Position numbers and translations under genes: made by a program. A DNA stretch of 64,000 bases. Source: Undibacterium sp. (GTDB lineage Bacteria > Pseudomonadota > Gammaproteobacteria > Burkholderiales > Burkholderiaceae_D). How positions within the stretch are numbered: position 1 is the first letter of the stretch; each line of letters opens with the position of its first letter. The DNA lies in contig JAUSNO010000024.1 in the NCBI GenBank assembly GCA_030645915.1, forward strand, positions 124,001 to 188,000, read 5' to 3'. The notes below the pieces were generated by a model. The model was given only the letters and a program-made list of their open reading frames with translations. It made no database searches and was not told the origin of the DNA. Below, in pieces: positions 8,857 through 18,221 of the stretch.

Positions 8857-9464
8857 TGCGGGGATTTTTTCCTAAGGCGAAAAACGGCCAGACTACCGCG
8901 CAAATTGGGCAACCACTTGATCGGTTTGCCTTCGTGCAGTGCCATGCATTCCATCACTTCCAGCCCGACATCATTCGCCAGATCGGCAAAATCATAGATC
9001 GTGGCGCAACGTACGTTGGGCGTGTCGTACCATTCATACGGCAAGGCTTTGGAGACCGGCATTTTGCCACGCAGTAAAGCGGTGCGGTGCGGCCAATAAC
9101 CAAAATTGGGGAAGGAGACAATGGCTTCCTTTCCCACACGGGCAATGTCACGCAATAGCGGCTCAACATGCTTCATCATTTGCAATGAAGACAGGCACAG
9201 CACGCTATCGAATGCCTTATCGGCAAAAATGCCTAGCCCATTTTCCATATCTTGCTGGATCACGTTCACCCCGCGTTGGGCGCAAGCGAGCACCTTATCG
9301 TCGGCGATTTCTACTCCATAGCCGGTGCATTGTTTGTCGCTTTGCAGATAATCGAGCATGACGCCATCGCCGCAGCCGACATCCAGCACATGCGCGCCTG
9401 GCTTGATCCAATGCGCAATGAAGGCTAAGTCCGGGCGCAAGGCATTGAGTTCGGTGAAGTTCAT
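8853..9464 (-). CDS. metW: Methionine biosynthesis protein MetW
   Basis: 203 residues with a class I SAM-dependent methyltransferase fold. The glycine-rich motif VLDVGCGDG is at about 26-34, followed by GVEIADDKV and the acidic QQDMENGL. The segment [20 protein letters not shown] is characteristic of MetW. It overlaps metX by 4 bases (ATGA type) and works with MetX in the acylated-homoserine route to methionine in many proteobacteria. Confidence 0.93.
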   Translation of the reverse strand: MNFTELNALRPDLAFIAHWIKPGAHVLDVGCGDGVMLDYLQSDKQCTGYGVEIADDKVLACAQRGVNVIQQDMENGLGIFADKAFDSVLCLSSLQMMKHVEPLLRDIARVGKEAIVSFPNFGYWPHRTALLRGKMPVSKALPYEWYDTPNVRCATIYDFADLANDVGLEVMECMALHEGKPIKWLPNLRGSLAVFRLRKKSPQ

Positions 9465-10600
9465 GCGAGCTCCTTGGCAATTTGATTAGCGATACGGGCG
9501 TAATAGGCGGCGACCAGATTGAGGTAGCGCGTATCGTCCAGCAAGAAAGCATCGTGACCGTGGGGCGCATCGATCTCGGCATAGCTGACGGTGCGCTTAT
9601 TGCTGACCAAGGCCTGCACGATCTCGCGGCTGCGCTCGGGTGAAAAGCGCCAATCCGTGCTGAATGAGGCAAGTAAAAATTCTGCCTTGGTGTTGGCGAG
9701 CGCCTTGCTCAGATCGCCGCCAAAAGCGCGGGCCGGATCAAAATAATCGAGCGCCTTGGTGATTAATAAATAGGTATTGGCATCGAAGTAATCAGAGAAT
9801 TTATCGCCCTGATAGCGCAGATACGATTCGATTTCAAAATCCACGCCGAAGCCGAATTGGTACTCACCGGTCTTTAGCTCGCGGCCGAATTTTTCGGCCA
9901 TGTCGTCATTCGACAAATAGGTGATGTGGCCTATCATGCGCGCCACCCTTAGCCCATTGCGCGGCACGACGTTGTGGGCATAGAAATCACCGCCATGAAA
10001 ATCAGGATCGGTCAGAATCGCCTGGCGCGCGACGTCGTTGAATGCGATGTTTTGTGCCGATAATTTAGGCGTCGATGCGATCACCACACAATGGCGCAAA
10101 CGGTCAGGAAACATGATGCTCCACGCCAGCGCCTGCATGCCGCCTAGCGAACCGCCCATCACTGCAGCAAATTGCTGAATTCCCAATACATCGGCCAGCA
10201 ATGCCTGAGCGCGCACCCAATCTTCCACCGTCACGACGGGAAAATCTGCCCCATACGGCTTGCCGGTCGCGGGGTTGGTGTGCATGGGGCCGGTGGAGCC
10301 GAAGCACGAGCCCAGATTATTGACACCGATGACAAAAAATTGATTGGTATCCAAGGGTTTGCCAGGACCGACCATGTTGTCCCACCAGCCGATATTTTTG
10401 GGCTGGTCGGCATAATAACCCGCCACGTGGTGCGAGGCGTTAAGGGCATGGCAGACCAGCACCGCATTTGATTTATCCGCATTGAGCGTGCCGTAGGTTT
10501 CTACCATCAGGGTGTAATCGGCAATGCTGGCACCGCTTTGCAAGGCCAGCGGCTCGATGAAACGATACGCCTGTGGCGTGACGATTCCTATGGATTGCAT
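9461..10600 (-). CDS. metX: Homoserine O-acyltransferase MetX
   Basis: Alpha/beta-hydrolase-fold enzyme that acylates homoserine in methionine synthesis. The ATG at 10600 is preferred: it gives 379 residues, the family norm, begins [10 protein letters not shown] and has GGAAGA just upstream. The open frame extends 29 codons further without a better start. The nucleophile elbow GGSLGGMQ places Ser151; the catalytic Asp is in the [10 protein letters not shown] region and the His in [12 protein letters not shown]. Acetyl versus succinyl donor specificity cannot be settled by eye; several proteobacterial MetX enzymes paired with MetW use succinyl-CoA. First gene of a metX-metW-ampG run. Confidence 0.92.
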   Translation of the reverse strand: MQSIGIVTPQAYRFIEPLALQSGASIADYTLMVETYGTLNADKSNAVLVCHALNASHHVAGYYADQPKNIGWWDNMVGPGKPLDTNQFFVIGVNNLGSCFGSTGPMHTNPATGKPYGADFPVVTVEDWVRAQALLADVLGIQQFAAVMGGSLGGMQALAWSIMFPDRLRHCVVIASTPKLSAQNIAFNDVARQAILTDPDFHGGDFYAHNVVPRNGLRVARMIGHITYLSNDDMAEKFGRELKTGEYQFGFGVDFEIESYLRYQGDKFSDYFDANTYLLITKALDYFDPARAFGGDLSKALANTKAEFLLASFSTDWRFSPERSREIVQALVSNKRTVSYAEIDAPHGHDAFLLDDTRYLNLVAAYYARIANQIAKELA

Positions 10601-11030
10601 ACATTCTTCCCGTGAGATCAACGATCTCTTGTGCAGTTCAAGGGGGCTAAAAGAGGGGCTGAATGAAAGAAGGACTGCGACATTCAAGCTCGCTTTAGCC
10701 GTATTTATTTGTTCCGTAAATTATCGGAACTGCGCCCGCAAGCTGATTGTCAAATCGGCGCAAATGTCAGGGTAGAAGGATAGCGAAATCTGCCTTGCGC
10801 GTCAAACTGCTGCTCGCTGGTGTTACACGGCGATTGAGGGCTGATGGTTGCGCCGCGTTGTTCCAGGTGCGACACCAACTCACATAAATGCATGCCTGAG
10901 ACGCACTATCCATGCGGGTTTCAGGCCATTGCCTCTGGAAGCCGCATGGATAGTGCGTCTCAGGCCCATCTTAAATCATCCCTATCGCCCGCCCTTGAGA
11001 GCAGACGCTCCCTTGACAGCAAGCGCCACA
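10601..11030. other. Intergenic region between metX and ptsI
   Basis: About 430 bp without a credible gene. It carries the 24-bp perfect inverted repeat at 10894-10965. The part next to metX should hold the metX promoter, but no recognisable SAM-type riboswitch or clear -35/-10 pair with normal spacing was found. Short plus-strand open frames at 10844-11146 run into ptsI antisense sequence and are shadows. Confidence 0.6.
10894..10965. repeat. Dispersed repeat family B: 24-bp perfect inverted repeat
   Basis: Arms 10894-10917 and 10942-10965 are perfect reverse complements of 24 bp around a 24-base loop; each contains GACGCACTATCCATGCGG. The left arm plus loop resembles the reverse complement of 26018-26051, with ACGCACT, CATGCGGGTTT and CAGGC conserved. 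Placed between metX and the end of ptsI, it could form a very stable hairpin in both transcripts. Confidence 0.8.
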
Positions 11031-12794
11031 TCAGTGCAAGGTCGACGAGGATGCCATCATCGTCAGTGTTTCGTGAATGGCGACAGGATCGTAACTGCGT
11101 AAGATCTTCTTCACGTAAGGCTGCAGGGCACCGATGTCGGCGTTGAGTATCTCTTGTTTTACTTCTGGCAACAACGCAGTAGGCATCGACAACTCACGAA
11201 AACCCATACCGATCAGCAAGCGTGTCAGACGTACATCACCGGCCATTCCTCCGCAAATTGCCACTGGAATGCCAGCCTTTTCGGCAGCGCTCACCGTCAT
11301 TTGCAGCAGTTGCAAAATGGCGGGATGCGTATCGTTGTATAAATGGGCGACTTCGTGATCGGCGCGATCGATGGCCAGGGTGTATTGGATCAGATCATTG
11401 GTGCCGATCGACAGGAAATCGAGTTTCTTCACAAACATGGGCAAGCTGAGCGCAGCGGCCGGCACTTCTATCATCGCGCCAACAGCAATCCGGTCATCGA
11501 ATCGTTTATTTTCACGTAATAGTTCCGCCTTTGCCTGCTCTATCATCGCCAGTGACTGGTCGATCTCGAATGCATGCGCCATCATCGGAATGAGTATATG
11601 GACCGTGCCGAAAGCGGATGCCCGCAAAATCGCCCTTAGCTGAGTCAGAAAAATCTGCGGCTCTTTCAGGCAATACCGAATCGCCCGCAAACCCAGCGCC
11701 GGGTTCAAGATATTGTGCTCTGTGGCGTCCATCGGCTTATCGGCCCCCACATCCAAGGTACGGATTGTGACCGGCCGACCCTTCATCGCAGTGACCGCAT
11801 CGCGATAGGCGACAAATTGTTCTTCTTCGCTTGGCAATTGATGATCTTGTCCGGTGCGCCCCATGAACAGGAATTCAGAGCGGAACAAGCCTACGCCGCT
11901 GGCACCCGCCTCCATTGCCGCCACCGCATCTTGCGGCAACTCGATATTGGCCAGCAAGGTGATTTCTGTGCCGTCTTGCGTAATTGCCGGCGTCTTCTTC
12001 AGCCTGACCAGTTTTTTCCTGAGCTTCAACAGAACCGCCTGACTATTGCGGTACTGGGCGATGACTTGCGGTGACGGTGCCACAATCACCACGCCAGCAT
12101 CACTGTCGATAATGAGCCAGTCGTCTTGCTGAATCAGGCGCGAGGCATTACCCAATCCCACCACGGCGGGTATCCCCAAACTGCGCGAGACAATTGCAGT
12201 GTGCGAGTTTTGCCCGCCTTCGTCGGTCACAAAACCGGTAAACGCCACATCGCGGAACTGCATCATGTCGGCCGGTGAAATATCTCTGGCGACCACGATC
12301 ATATTGGCATTTTTTTCATCGACGCCGCTCGACCTTGGCAGGCTGTGCGCACTACCCGTAAGCACTTTAAGCACACGCTCTGCGACTTGCTGAATGTCGG
12401 CCTTGCGTTCGCGCAGGTAGTCGTCTTCAATCTCATCGAACTGTGCCGACAAGACATCAATCTGCGTGACCAGCGCCCATTCGGCGTTGTAATGACGCGT
12501 GCGAATAATATCGAGGGGAGCTTCAGAAATCATCGGGTCGGACAGGATCAGGGCATGCACATCGAGAAACGCGCCAAGCTCCGTGGGCGCATCTACCGGC
12601 AAATCGGACCAGATGGTTTGCAATTCCTTGTGGACTTGCGTAATCGCCGCTTGCAGGCGCTGCACTTCAGCTTCGACCTGCTCTTGCGCGATCAGGTAAT
12701 GCTGGACATCGAGGGCAGCCGGGCGCAATAGATGGGCGCGGCCGATCGTAATGCCGCGCGAGACGGGGATACCTTGCAGTGTGAATGAAGCCAT
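11031..12794 (-). CDS. ptsI: Phosphoenolpyruvate-protein phosphotransferase (PTS enzyme I)
   Basis: 587 residues, full length for enzyme I. It moves the phosphate of PEP to HPr. The N-terminal HPr-binding domain is followed by the swivelling phosphohistidine segment DEGGQNSHTAIVSRSLGIPA with active His198. The C-terminal PEP-binding barrel has GVGLFRSEFLFMGR, TLDVGADKP, GAMIEVPAA, SIGTNDLIQYTLA and the CGGMAGD active-site cysteine loop. It is downstream of ptsH and a IIA-Man gene in the same direction. No IIB or IIC gene is present, so the cascade is probably regulatory rather than for sugar uptake, as is common in Burkholderiales. Confidence 0.96.
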   Translation of the reverse strand: MASFTLQGIPVSRGITIGRAHLLRPAALDVQHYLIAQEQVEAEVQRLQAAITQVHKELQTIWSDLPVDAPTELGAFLDVHALILSDPMISEAPLDIIRTRHYNAEWALVTQIDVLSAQFDEIEDDYLRERKADIQQVAERVLKVLTGSAHSLPRSSGVDEKNANMIVVARDISPADMMQFRDVAFTGFVTDEGGQNSHTAIVSRSLGIPAVVGLGNASRLIQQDDWLIIDSDAGVVIVAPSPQVIAQYRNSQAVLLKLRKKLVRLKKTPAITQDGTEITLLANIELPQDAVAAMEAGASGVGLFRSEFLFMGRTGQDHQLPSEEEQFVAYRDAVTAMKGRPVTIRTLDVGADKPMDATEHNILNPALGLRAIRYCLKEPQIFLTQLRAILRASAFGTVHILIPMMAHAFEIDQSLAMIEQAKAELLRENKRFDDRIAVGAMIEVPAAALSLPMFVKKLDFLSIGTNDLIQYTLAIDRADHEVAHLYNDTHPAILQLLQMTVSAAEKAGIPVAICGGMAGDVRLTRLLIGMGFRELSMPTALLPEVKQEILNADIGALQPYVKKILRSYDPVAIHETLTMMASSSTLH

Positions 12795-12874
12795 GCTGTG
12801 TCCCTTGTCTTGGTGTTGTTTTGTACTACTTTCTATTTCTTATTGAATCGAAATGTCAGCAAAGAAAATGTCAA

Positions 12875-13144
12875 TTACTCGCCTTCGCCAAACTTGTCGT
12901 TGACCAGCGCCACTATCGCATCAAAACATTCCTGCTCCTGCTCGCCTTCGGTCTCAAGCAAAACCTTGCTGCCCTTGCCGGCTGCCAGCATCATCACACC
13001 CATGATGGATTTGCCATTCACACGACGGCTATTGCGGGTAAGCCAGACTTCCGACTTGTATTTGCCTGCCAGTTGGGTCAATTTTGCCGATGCACGTGCA
13101 TGCAGGCCTAGTTTGTTCACAATTTCAATTTCTTGCTGAATCAT
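12875..13144 (-). CDS. ptsH: Phosphocarrier protein HPr
   Basis: 89 residues from the ATG at 13144 (MIQQEIEIVNKLGLHARASA), the usual HPr length. His15 in GLHARAS is the site phosphorylated by enzyme I, and Ser46 in NGKSIMGVMML is the HPr-kinase site. An extra 10 codons upstream are open but would misplace these residues. It lies between the IIA-Man gene and ptsI. An hprK gene is not in the window. Confidence 0.95.
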   Translation of the reverse strand: MIQQEIEIVNKLGLHARASAKLTQLAGKYKSEVWLTRNSRRVNGKSIMGVMMLAAGKGSKVLLETEGEQEQECFDAIVALVNDKFGEGE

Positions 13145-13221
13145 GCCTGGTTCACTTTTCAAAAAAATATGCACTGATATATAAATACAGATACAGATAT
13201 AAATACGGTTTGCAGATACGA

Positions 13222-13629
13222 TTATTTTGGGCCGACCCGGAGTCGACTATCTACCCGCATCGCACCGCTCTGCCCGCCTGCCAGCGCCATTTCCACCACC
13301 ACGTCCAGGGTATCTTGCCGGTAGGTGATGGCGCGCAACAACATAGGCAGGCTGATGCCGGCGATCACGGCAACGTCGCTTGGTTCGCCCAATTGACGAC
13401 AACAGTTAGACGGCGTGCCGCCCATGACATCGGTCATCACCAGCACCCCGGAACCATCGTTCAGACGCTTGACCGCTTCACGGCCAAGACGATTGACCTC
13501 TTCAATATTCTGGTCGGCAATCACGTCAATCGCTTCAAAACGCTCGGGCATACCACGAAAAACATGTGCCGCAGCCTGCATGAAAGCAGAGCCTAGCGGT
13601 GCGTGCGTTATCAAGAGTATGCCGATCAT
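13222..13629 (-). CDS. PTS IIA component, mannose family
   Basis: 135 residues forming a single EIIA-Man domain. MIGILLITHAPLG places the phosphorylated histidine at residue 9, and MTDVMGGTPSN is the conserved second motif. It lacks the linked IIB domain found in enteric ManX and no IIC/IID genes are nearby. The arrangement IIA-HPr-EI points to a regulatory phosphorelay controlling carbon or storage metabolism (inference from the family in betaproteobacteria). Confidence 0.92.
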   Translation of the reverse strand: MIGILLITHAPLGSAFMQAAAHVFRGMPERFEAIDVIADQNIEEVNRLGREAVKRLNDGSGVLVMTDVMGGTPSNCCRQLGEPSDVAVIAGISLPMLLRAITYRQDTLDVVVEMALAGGQSGAMRVDSRLRVGPK

Positions 13630-13727
13630 AAATCAAATCCTTGGGAGTATATGCAAAAACAATGCCATTCTCACACTACCCACGTGCGTAAAATAAAATA
13701 CTCATCCCCAGTATCATAATGGCGATG

Positions 13728-14666
13728 TTAAATTGCGGCTTCCACTGCGTCGATAAACATCCCGGCAACGTTGAAGCCCTTTTGCTGGGTGATTTCCTGA
13801 AAACAGGTAGGGCTAGTGACATTCACTTCTGTCAGGCAAGACCCAATGACATCCAATCCTACCAGCAACAAGCCGCGCTGGTACAGTATTGGCGCCAAAG
13901 TCTGCGCAATTTCAAGATCACTGGCAGACAATTCTTGCGCCACACCCATGCCACCGGCAGCCAGATTGCCACGCACCTCACCATTTTGCGGAATCCGCGC
14001 CAAAGCAAAGGGCACCACTTTGCCGCCGATAAGCAAAATACGTTTGTCGCCATTGACGATCTCGGGAATATAACGCTGCACCATGATGGTACGCGCGCCA
14101 TTGTTGGTCAAGGTCTCGATCACCGACCCCAGATTCATGCCGTCATCCCGAATACGAAAAATACCTGCGCCCCCCATACCATCAAGCGGCTTGAGAATAA
14201 TGTCCTGATGCTGCTGATGAAAAGCGCGGATACGTTGTTCGTCACGCGTGACCAGCGTGGGCGTGGTGAATTGACTGAACTGCGCGATACTCAGTTTCTC
14301 ATTATGGTTGCGGATCGCGGCAGGCTTGTTGAACACGCGCGCACCTTGCTGCTCAGCCAACTCCAGCAAATAGGTCGCATAGATGTACTCCATATCGAAC
14401 GGCGGATCTTTACGCTGCAAGACGGCATCAAAATCACTGAGACGCACGGCTTCTGCCGCTTCTGCCCGATACCAGTCGTTGCTGTCACCGGTCAGAATTA
14501 TTTTTTTGATATTGGCAACTACCGCCCCTGATTCCAGCGCCATGTCTTCCGGACCGAAAGCGTAGATAGCATGGCCCCGTGCATTGGCTTCTACCATCAT
14601 GGCGTAGGTGGTATCTTTATAGGTCTTGAACTGCGACAGCGGATCAGTCAGGAAGGCGATTTTCAT
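13728..14666 (-). CDS. gshB: Glutathione synthetase
   Basis: 312 residues, ATP-grasp enzyme joining gamma-glutamylcysteine and glycine. It begins MKIAFLTDPLSQFKTYKDTT, typical of bacterial GshB, followed by QRKDPPFDMEYIYATYLLE, the ATP-grasp core ILKPLDGMGGAGIFRI, the LIGGKVVPFALARIPQNGE block and the C-terminal EVNVTSPTCFQEI. It is 136 bp downstream of gshA on the same strand, forming the glutathione pair. A long antisense open frame here is a shadow. Confidence 0.96.
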   Translation of the reverse strand: MKIAFLTDPLSQFKTYKDTTYAMMVEANARGHAIYAFGPEDMALESGAVVANIKKIILTGDSNDWYRAEAAEAVRLSDFDAVLQRKDPPFDMEYIYATYLLELAEQQGARVFNKPAAIRNHNEKLSIAQFSQFTTPTLVTRDEQRIRAFHQQHQDIILKPLDGMGGAGIFRIRDDGMNLGSVIETLTNNGARTIMVQRYIPEIVNGDKRILLIGGKVVPFALARIPQNGEVRGNLAAGGMGVAQELSASDLEIAQTLAPILYQRGLLLVGLDVIGSCLTEVNVTSPTCFQEITQQKGFNVAGMFIDAVEAAI

Positions 14667-14704
14667 GGTGGTGATTTTTTAATTAATGATGCAGTGTAAA
14701 AGTG

Positions 14705-14797
14705 CTGAGTAAGCGTAGCGAGCGCGTCAAGTGTGATCTAGTGGTGCGTCATTAGGGCAAGCATCGCAAAGTCAACATTGCTACACGCTTAGCTCAG
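14705..14797. repeat. Long-range imperfect inverted repeat between gshA and gshB
   Basis: CTGAGTAAGCGTAGC (14705-14719) pairs with GCTACACGCTTAGCTCAG (14780-14797) apart from a one- and a two-base bulge, enclosing about 60 bases. It fills the gap between the gshA stop and the gshB start, so it could be an intra-operon attenuator or processing site. Function is not known. Confidence 0.45.
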
Positions 14798-14802
14798 TAT
14801 TT

Positions 14803-16101
14803 TTAATAAATTTCCGGATTCGGATCGGTCTTTTCCAACTCCAGTGACGCCGCCAGCAAAGCCAGGCGCGCAACCACACCATACAGATAAAACCGGTTCG
14901 GCGCTGCCATGCCAGGCTTGGCACGCATGTCCGGTACGGCATGCTGATGCGCAAACGCCAGGGGGACGAAATGCATCCCGGGTGCATTCAAATTCTCATC
15001 CACACCGCGATCTTCATGTACGCGGTAGAAACCGCCGACCACATACCTGTCTATCATGTAGACCACCGGTTCGGCCACGGATTCATTGATTTGCTCAAAG
15101 GTATATACGCCCTCCTGCACAATCACATCATTCACTTCCAGACCATCCTTGACAACCGACATTTTACTGCGCTGTTGCCGATTCAAATCACGCACTTCGG
15201 CAGACGAATGAATCGTCATCAGACCCATGCCGTAGGTGCCAGCATTGGCCTTGACGATCACAAATGGTTTTTCCTTGATGCCGTATTCCTTGTACTTCTT
15301 ACGAATTTTTGCCAGCAGCGTATCGACCGTGGCCGCCAGCGCATCCTCTCCGGTAGCTTCGTTGACATTCACTTCGCTGCATTTGGCAAAAAAGGGATTA
15401 AGCAACCAAGGGTCAATATCGACCATCTTGGCAAATTTTTTCACCACATCGTCATAGGAAGAAAAATGATTGGTCTTGCGACGCAAAGCCCAGCCTGCAT
15501 GCAAAGGAGGCAACAAAGTCTGCTCGTTGATATTTTCCAATATGGCAGGAATACCTGCCGATAAATCGTTATTGAGCAAAATGGTGCAAGGATCAAAGTT
15601 CTTCAAACCCAGGCGACGACCATTGGGCGAACGCAGCAAGGGCTCAAGCACCAGATGCGTGCCATCCGGCAAAGCGATAGCTGTTGGCTCTTTAATGCTT
15701 TCATCTAAAGTGCCAAGCCGGACATTGAGCCCGGTCTGGCGGAAAATTTGCATTTGCCGCGCAATATTTTGCAGATAGGAAGGATGGCGCGCATGCTGCT
15801 CAGGTATCAGCAACAAATTTTTAGCATCGGGGCAATATTTTTCAATCGCCGCCATCGCGGCTTGTACCGCCAATGGCAACATTTCTGTTGCAAGATTATT
15901 AAAACAGCCAGGGAACAGATTGGTATCGACCGGTGCCAGTTTAAAGCCGGCGTTACGCAAATCGACCGAGCAATAGAATGGCGGGGTGTGCTCCTGCCAT
16001 TCAAGCCGAAACCAGCGCTCTATCGCAGGAGTAGCTTCTAGTATCTTTTTTTCAAGATCAAGGAGTGGCCCATTGAGGGCGGTGACGAGATGCGGAACCA
16101 T
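14803..16101 (-). CDS. gshA: Glutamate-cysteine ligase, non-enteric proteobacterial type
   Basis: 432 residues, of the GshA type first recognised in Acidithiobacillus and common in betaproteobacteria; it is not homologous in layout to E. coli GshA. Recognisable blocks are TALNGPLLDLEKKILEA near the N terminus, RNAGFKLAPVDTNLFPGCFN, LLIPEQHARHPSYL, LLNNDLSAGIP, VIVKANAGTYGMGLM (ATP-grasp-like glycine loop) and GGFYRVHEDRG. It makes gamma-glutamylcysteine, the first step to glutathione, and precedes gshB. Confidence 0.93.
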   Translation of the reverse strand: MVPHLVTALNGPLLDLEKKILEATPAIERWFRLEWQEHTPPFYCSVDLRNAGFKLAPVDTNLFPGCFNNLATEMLPLAVQAAMAAIEKYCPDAKNLLLIPEQHARHPSYLQNIARQMQIFRQTGLNVRLGTLDESIKEPTAIALPDGTHLVLEPLLRSPNGRRLGLKNFDPCTILLNNDLSAGIPAILENINEQTLLPPLHAGWALRRKTNHFSSYDDVVKKFAKMVDIDPWLLNPFFAKCSEVNVNEATGEDALAATVDTLLAKIRKKYKEYGIKEKPFVIVKANAGTYGMGLMTIHSSAEVRDLNRQQRSKMSVVKDGLEVNDVIVQEGVYTFEQINESVAEPVVYMIDRYVVGGFYRVHEDRGVDENLNAPGMHFVPLAFAHQHAVPDMRAKPGMAAPNRFYLYGVVARLALLAASLELEKTDPNPEIY

Positions 16102-16250
16102 AATGACCTTTGTGTGAGGGCGTACTGCGCATTCATGGCAATGGTTAACTTCGCCAGAAGCCTGTTGTTAGCGCTCATAACTTGGGACGAAACAGTGTTT
16201 ATCAAGCCAATACCATGCCACGTCCCACCGAAAACCGTAGACCAGGCTTC

Positions 16251-16553
16251 CTAAACTGACTTGCCTAACAGCGTGAAATGCTCCACGACCGGAGGCGAAG
16301 CGAAAAAAGGGCCTACGATGGCGCGCCATTGTAAAAATGCAGGGGACTCGCGAAAATCCACCGTGTGGTTTTCCAATGTATCCCAAAAAATCGTCAATAC
16401 ATAACGCTCTGGCGATTCTATGCCCTTGTTAATTTTGTATCCGCGAAAACCAATGGCCGTCGAAATGACCTCGTTCAGACCACGCGCAATGGCAAGATCA
16501 AATGCCGCCTGCTGACCAGCATGAATGCGAATATCGGCAAGTTCGAGAATCAT
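16251..16553 (-). CDS. Antibiotic biosynthesis monooxygenase (ABM) domain protein
   Basis: 100 residues forming one dimeric ferredoxin-like ABM domain. ILELADIRIHAGQ is the first strand; GFRGYKINKGIE, YVLTIFWDTLENH and FRESPAFLQWRAIV match the family pattern. Such small proteins act as quinol or substrate monooxygenases, or have no proven role. It lies alone between gshA and the AI-2E family gene, all on the minus strand. Confidence 0.8.
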   Translation of the reverse strand: MILELADIRIHAGQQAAFDLAIARGLNEVISTAIGFRGYKINKGIESPERYVLTIFWDTLENHTVDFRESPAFLQWRAIVGPFFASPPVVEHFTLLGKSV

Positions 16554-16619
16554 GTTTTTATCCTAAGATTGAATTGGTAACGGGAGAAAAATGGAAATCA
16601 AGCCGAGATTATGCCATTT

Positions 16620-17633
16620 TTAGACCAAAGCCTGATCACTCAATTCTTTCTTGATATAGGCATAAAACACAGGCGCAGCGACTACCCCAGGCACGCCAAA
16701 CAAGGTCTCCATCACCAAGATTGCGGTGAGCAGTTCCCACGATTTGGCATTGACCTGCGCACCAATGATGCGCGCATTCAAAAAATACTCCAGCTTGTGA
16801 ATGACTATCATGAACGCGAGCGAAAATGCAGCGATCTGCGGCGAGTGTGACAGACTGACGATCACAATGACGGTATTTGACAAAATATTACCTAAGACGG
16901 GGATCAAGCCGGCAAAAAAGGTAATTGCAATCATGCTTTTTGTCAGCGGCAAATGGACACCCATCAGCGGCAGTACCACAACCAGATAAATACCCGTAAA
17001 CACCGTATTTATTAACGAGATGCGCACCTGTGCAAAAACTATTTTGTGAAACATCTGCCCCAGATTTGAGATGCGCTGATGCAAAGCCGCCGCAAAAGGG
17101 CGGTAGTGCTGATGGCTGGCAATGTCCTGCATCGCCACCATGCTGCCAATAATCATCCCAAGCAACAAATGGACAATCATATGACCCGCCTCCTGCCCCA
17201 CGTTCTTGGCTTCGGAGGCATGATCAAGCAGACCGTTTGTTAATAATTTCCCCAATGCATCGACATCTTCAGGGAAATAAACCCGGGCCCATTCCGGTAT
17301 TTGGCTATGCGATGACTCAATAATATTGGCCAAGCGCTGCAATAGCGTTGCGAGATTCCCCGCATCGCTGCGAAAAAAAACAATTGCCGCCCAAATGCCG
17401 CCACTGACGCTCAGAATAACCACTGTCGATAATAAAATGACGGCAATCATGCGCGACTGCTGATTATTATATTTCTTTTGTATGGTAGGCACCAGAAGAT
17501 GCACCAATGAATACACTAGTAAACCGGAAAATAAAGCCACCAGAAAACCAGCTTTTAATACTAACCACAAGGCGAGGGCCGCAAGCAGATAAGACGCCAT
17601 CACTGGCTTTGTCATTTTAAGAGGGGAATTCAT
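16620..17633 (-). CDS. AI-2E family (PerM-type) membrane transporter
   Basis: 337 residues with about seven or eight hydrophobic segments, the usual length for this family. The middle part contains the extended loop seen in PerM/TqsA proteins, and the C-terminal region has PVLGNILSNTVIVIVSL and LEYFLNARIIGAQVNAKSWELLTAIL, the conserved family block. Family members are permease-like; some export autoinducer-2 or act as Na+/H+ antiporters. The substrate here is unknown. Confidence 0.88.
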   Translation of the reverse strand: MNSPLKMTKPVMASYLLAALALWLVLKAGFLVALFSGLLVYSLVHLLVPTIQKKYNNQQSRMIAVILLSTVVILSVSGGIWAAIVFFRSDAGNLATLLQRLANIIESSHSQIPEWARVYFPEDVDALGKLLTNGLLDHASEAKNVGQEAGHMIVHLLLGMIIGSMVAMQDIASHQHYRPFAAALHQRISNLGQMFHKIVFAQVRISLINTVFTGIYLVVVLPLMGVHLPLTKSMIAITFFAGLIPVLGNILSNTVIVIVSLSHSPQIAAFSLAFMIVIHKLEYFLNARIIGAQVNAKSWELLTAILVMETLFGVPGVVAAPVFYAYIKKELSDQALV

Positions 17634-17675
17634 GGTGTCCTGTCATGTGGATTCAGCACAATTTCTACTTCGTTT

Positions 17676-18056
17676 TTAGCGCAACAAGCCATAAACTACG
17701 CCAACAACCAGCGCCAACGACGCCACAGTCGATACCATAAAACCGATTGAACGTTTCGCCGCATCACGATAATAACCGGCAGCGTACATCACCCTGCCAG
17801 CAACCCACACCACTCCACCCAGTGCTGCCATTTTGTCATCCCACCAATAGGCGCATAACCAAAGTGCGGGAATGAAGAATATCAACTGCTCAACTGTATT
17901 GACTTGTACGCGCAATGCTCGTAAAAATTCTGGAGGTCCATCTACCGAAGGTGCATGAACATGATGCTTGCCGCGCGCTCGCCCAACGTTAAAAATGATC
18001 CAGAAATACATCATCAAAGCGACTAGCGTCACCCAGGAAGTCCATGGCAGTTGCAT
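17676..18056 (-). CDS. MAPEG family membrane protein
   Basis: 126 residues and four hydrophobic segments. The pattern RVQVNTVEQLIFFIPALWLCAYWWD and VWVAGRVMYAAGYYRDAAKR is the MAPEG (eicosanoid and glutathione metabolism) signature. Bacterial members may have glutathione transferase or peroxidase activity, which would fit its place near the glutathione genes, but that link is only positional. Confidence 0.85.
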   Translation of the reverse strand: MQLPWTSWVTLVALMMYFWIIFNVGRARGKHHVHAPSVDGPPEFLRALRVQVNTVEQLIFFIPALWLCAYWWDDKMAALGGVVWVAGRVMYAAGYYRDAAKRSIGFMVSTVASLALVVGVVYGLLR

Positions 18057-18221
18057 TTATTTTCTCCAATGATTGAACCCCAAGGCCGATATGTGTTCAG
18101 ATATATGGCCGACCAGCATGTCTTTCAAGGAAGTATTGATACAGAATTTTACATTTCTCTGTACTACTTTTTACTACCTGGCGCGTTAATTGACGACTTA
18201 CATCATAAAACGAGATTCAAA

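Noticed and set aside
10601-10840. Possible SAM-responsive riboswitch upstream of metX
   Set aside because: No conserved core of any SAM riboswitch class could be found by eye; only generic hairpins are present.
13719-14531. A 270-codon open frame antisense to gshB
   Set aside because: Shadow of a well-supported gene; its translation has no recognisable domain.
14941-15564. A 207-codon open frame antisense to gshA
   Set aside because: Falls inside a convincing gshA and shows no family motifs.
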